Source of the DNA: Desulfuromonadaceae bacterium UBA5613
GTDB taxonomy: Bacteria > Desulfobacterota > Desulfuromonadia > Desulfuromonadales > UBA2197
DNA length: 5,667 nt
NCBI GenBank assembly: GCA_002424625.1
Contig: DIKR01000089.1
Location: 1-5,667 of the forward strand
Reading direction: 5' to 3'
Position numbers and translations under genes: made by a program. The notes under the pieces were generated by a model. The model did not search any database, was not told the origin of the DNA, and saw only the letters and a program-made list of their open reading frames with translations. Positions 4,478-5,667 of the stretch are shown one piece after another (positions within the stretch are counted from its first letter, which is position 1; every line of letters starts with the position of its first letter).

Positions 4478-5667
4478 GGGGTGATCGGCACCAAACGAAC
4501 CACGGTTTCGATGTGGGCGGTCTGCGGAAACATATCGACCGGCTGTACGGCGTCGGCCGCATAGCCGAGGGGATGGAGGAGACTGAGATCGCGCGCAAGG
4601 GTCTCGGGATTACAGGAGACATAGATAAGCGTGCGCGGCTGTAAAGAGGCTGCCGCCTTCAACACCTGGGGTTGACAGCCACTGCGCGGAGGGTTGAGGA
4701 CGACCACCTCGGCGCGCTGAATCTCGCTGCAGAGGTCCTCGACCACCTCTTCCGCATCACCGGCAATAAAGATACAGTTGCGCAGGTCATTAAGCAGGGC
4801 ATTGGCGCGGGCGTTCTTGACCGCCTCCTCGATCGTCTCGATGCCATAAACGCGGCCGGCATCCCGTGCCAGATGGAGAGCAATCCCACCGATACCACAG
4901 TAAAGATCGACGGCGGTCTCGCTGGCTTGCAGCTGTGCCCATTCCCGCACCAACTGATAAATGCGCGCCGCCTGGGCGTGATTGACCTGAAAGAAGGACG
5001 CGGGCGCCAGTTGCAAGCGGATGTCGCCGACCTGATCAAGGAGGTCGGTCACCCCGGCGAGACGCTGGGTATCGCGACCGACGATGATATTGCCGGTGGT
5101 GGCATTGACATTCTGCTGTACTGACACCACTTCCGGCACCCGCTTTTGCAGGGATTTGGCGAGGTGCGGCAGCTGCTTCAGATCGCGCTCTGCCACCACA
5201 AAGGTGACCATCGCCTTGTTACGGGAGGGACTGACCCGGATCAGCAGGTAACGGAGCAGACCCCGCCCCTTCTCGGCATTGTAGATATAAATTTCCTGCT
5301 TCTCGACCTCTTCCCGCACCACGCTGGCAATACGATTAATCAAGGGATGGTGCAACGGACAACCGGCGAGATCGACGACATCATGGGTGCCGCGCCGATA
5401 CAGGCCGAGCTGCACCATGCCGCGCTTGCGGCCGAAGACGAGCTTGGCATTACTGCGATAACCAAAGGTTTCCGGAGCACTCCAGATCGGTGCTATCTCC
5501 ACCCCCTTGAGTTGCGGATATTGATTGAAGGCCGAACGGATACGAATCTGCTTGATCTCGAACTGCGCGGCTTCATCGAGACAAAGGAGGGGGCACCCCT
5601 GGCAGGAGGTCAGGGAGTCACAGCGTTTGGCGATACGGTGCGGATGCGCCTTGATCACCCGCCGCAA
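4474..5667 (-). CDS. rlmD: Fe-S RNA 5-methyluridine methyltransferase (RlmD/RlmC family), N-terminus missing
   Basis: SAM-dependent enzyme that methylates C5 of a uridine in RNA, in this family 23S rRNA (U1939 for RlmD, U747 for RlmC) or tRNA U54. The window holds 397 codons up to the right edge. Visible in order are a 4Fe-4S set C-x5-C-x2-C (16, 22, 25) plus Cys103 in DLAGCPL, and FRNKAK-like FGYRSNAKLVFG (68-79). These are followed by FFQVN (225-229), SAM loop DLYCGIGG (254-261) with acidic Glu277, NPPRSG (325-330), the nucleophile motif YVSCNPETLARD (Cys352), and the C-terminal base HIETV (Glu387). The catalytic set is complete. The codon at the edge is TTG, but it is probably internal: the visible HPHRIAKRC resembles the linker after a TRAM domain, so roughly 60-70 residues may lie outside. 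NPPR in place of DPPR recalls RlmC, so the exact substrate, and hence the symbol, is uncertain. Its TAA overlaps the U32 gene's stop. Confidence 0.93.
   Translation of the reverse strand: MRRVIKAHPHRIAKRCDSLTSCQGCPLLCLDEAAQFEIKQIRIRSAFNQYPQLKGVEIAPIWSAPETFGYRSNAKLVFGRKRGMVQLGLYRRGTHDVVDLAGCPLHHPLINRIASVVREEVEKQEIYIYNAEKGRGLLRYLLIRVSPSRNKAMVTFVVAERDLKQLPHLAKSLQKRVPEVVSVQQNVNATTGNIIVGRDTQRLAGVTDLLDQVGDIRLQLAPASFFQVNHAQAARIYQLVREWAQLQASETAVDLYCGIGGIALHLARDAGRVYGIETIEEAVKNARANALLNDLRNCIFIAGDAEEVVEDLCSEIQRAEVVVLNPPRSGCQPQVLKAAASLQPRTLIYVSCNPETLARDLSLLHPLGYAADAVQPVDMFPQTAHIETVVRLVPITP

Noticed and set aside
4672..5124. 150-codon plus-strand frame opposite the methyltransferase gene
   Set aside because: It mirrors the codons of the SAM-binding region of the methyltransferase gene. 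It has no domain of its own.

Overview
The window looks like ordinary chromosomal core DNA from a GC-rich Gram-negative bacterium. The best guess is a Desulfuromonadales (Geobacter/Pelobacter-like) member of the former Deltaproteobacteria. That guess rests on the minus-strand order LysM protein - dprA - smg (DUF494) - topA, which I associate with that group, and on protein style. It is inference, not a database result. I see no mobile element, CRISPR array, tRNA or rRNA.

Layout. Four genes on the minus strand run from about 3044 down to the left edge. They are a secreted LysM-domain protein (1953-3044), the DNA-processing protein DprA (840-1934), the DUF494/Smg protein (331-798) and the first 86 codons of DNA topoisomerase I (1-259, cut by the edge). 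The gaps between them are 18, 41 and 71 nt, so they probably form one transcription unit. A GC-rich hairpin with a short T-rich tail between smg and topA could partly terminate or attenuate transcription. A roughly 210-bp AT-rich intergenic region (3045-3253) separates this group from a divergent plus-strand gene for a U32-family protein, most like the tRNA U34 hydroxylase TrhP/YegQ (3254-4477). That gene converges with a minus-strand gene for an Fe-S RNA 5-methyluridine methyltransferase of the RlmD/RlmC/TrmA family (4474 to the right edge, N-terminus missing). The two stop codons overlap in one TTAA.

How the parts relate. DprA loads RecA on incoming single-stranded DNA and TopA relaxes negative supercoils. 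Smg sits between them with no firmly known function, an arrangement resembling smf-smg-yrdD in E. coli. The LysM protein is an envelope protein whose link to dprA is only positional. The two right-hand genes both look like RNA-modifying enzymes with cysteine sets expected to hold Fe-S clusters, but they are transcribed towards each other and are not an operon.

I found no convincing new multi-gene system. The points most worth a second look are the Smg protein between two DNA-topology/recombination genes, the apparent duplicated C-terminal module in the LysM protein, the alternative fourth cysteine ligand in the U32 protein, and several start-codon and overlap details.
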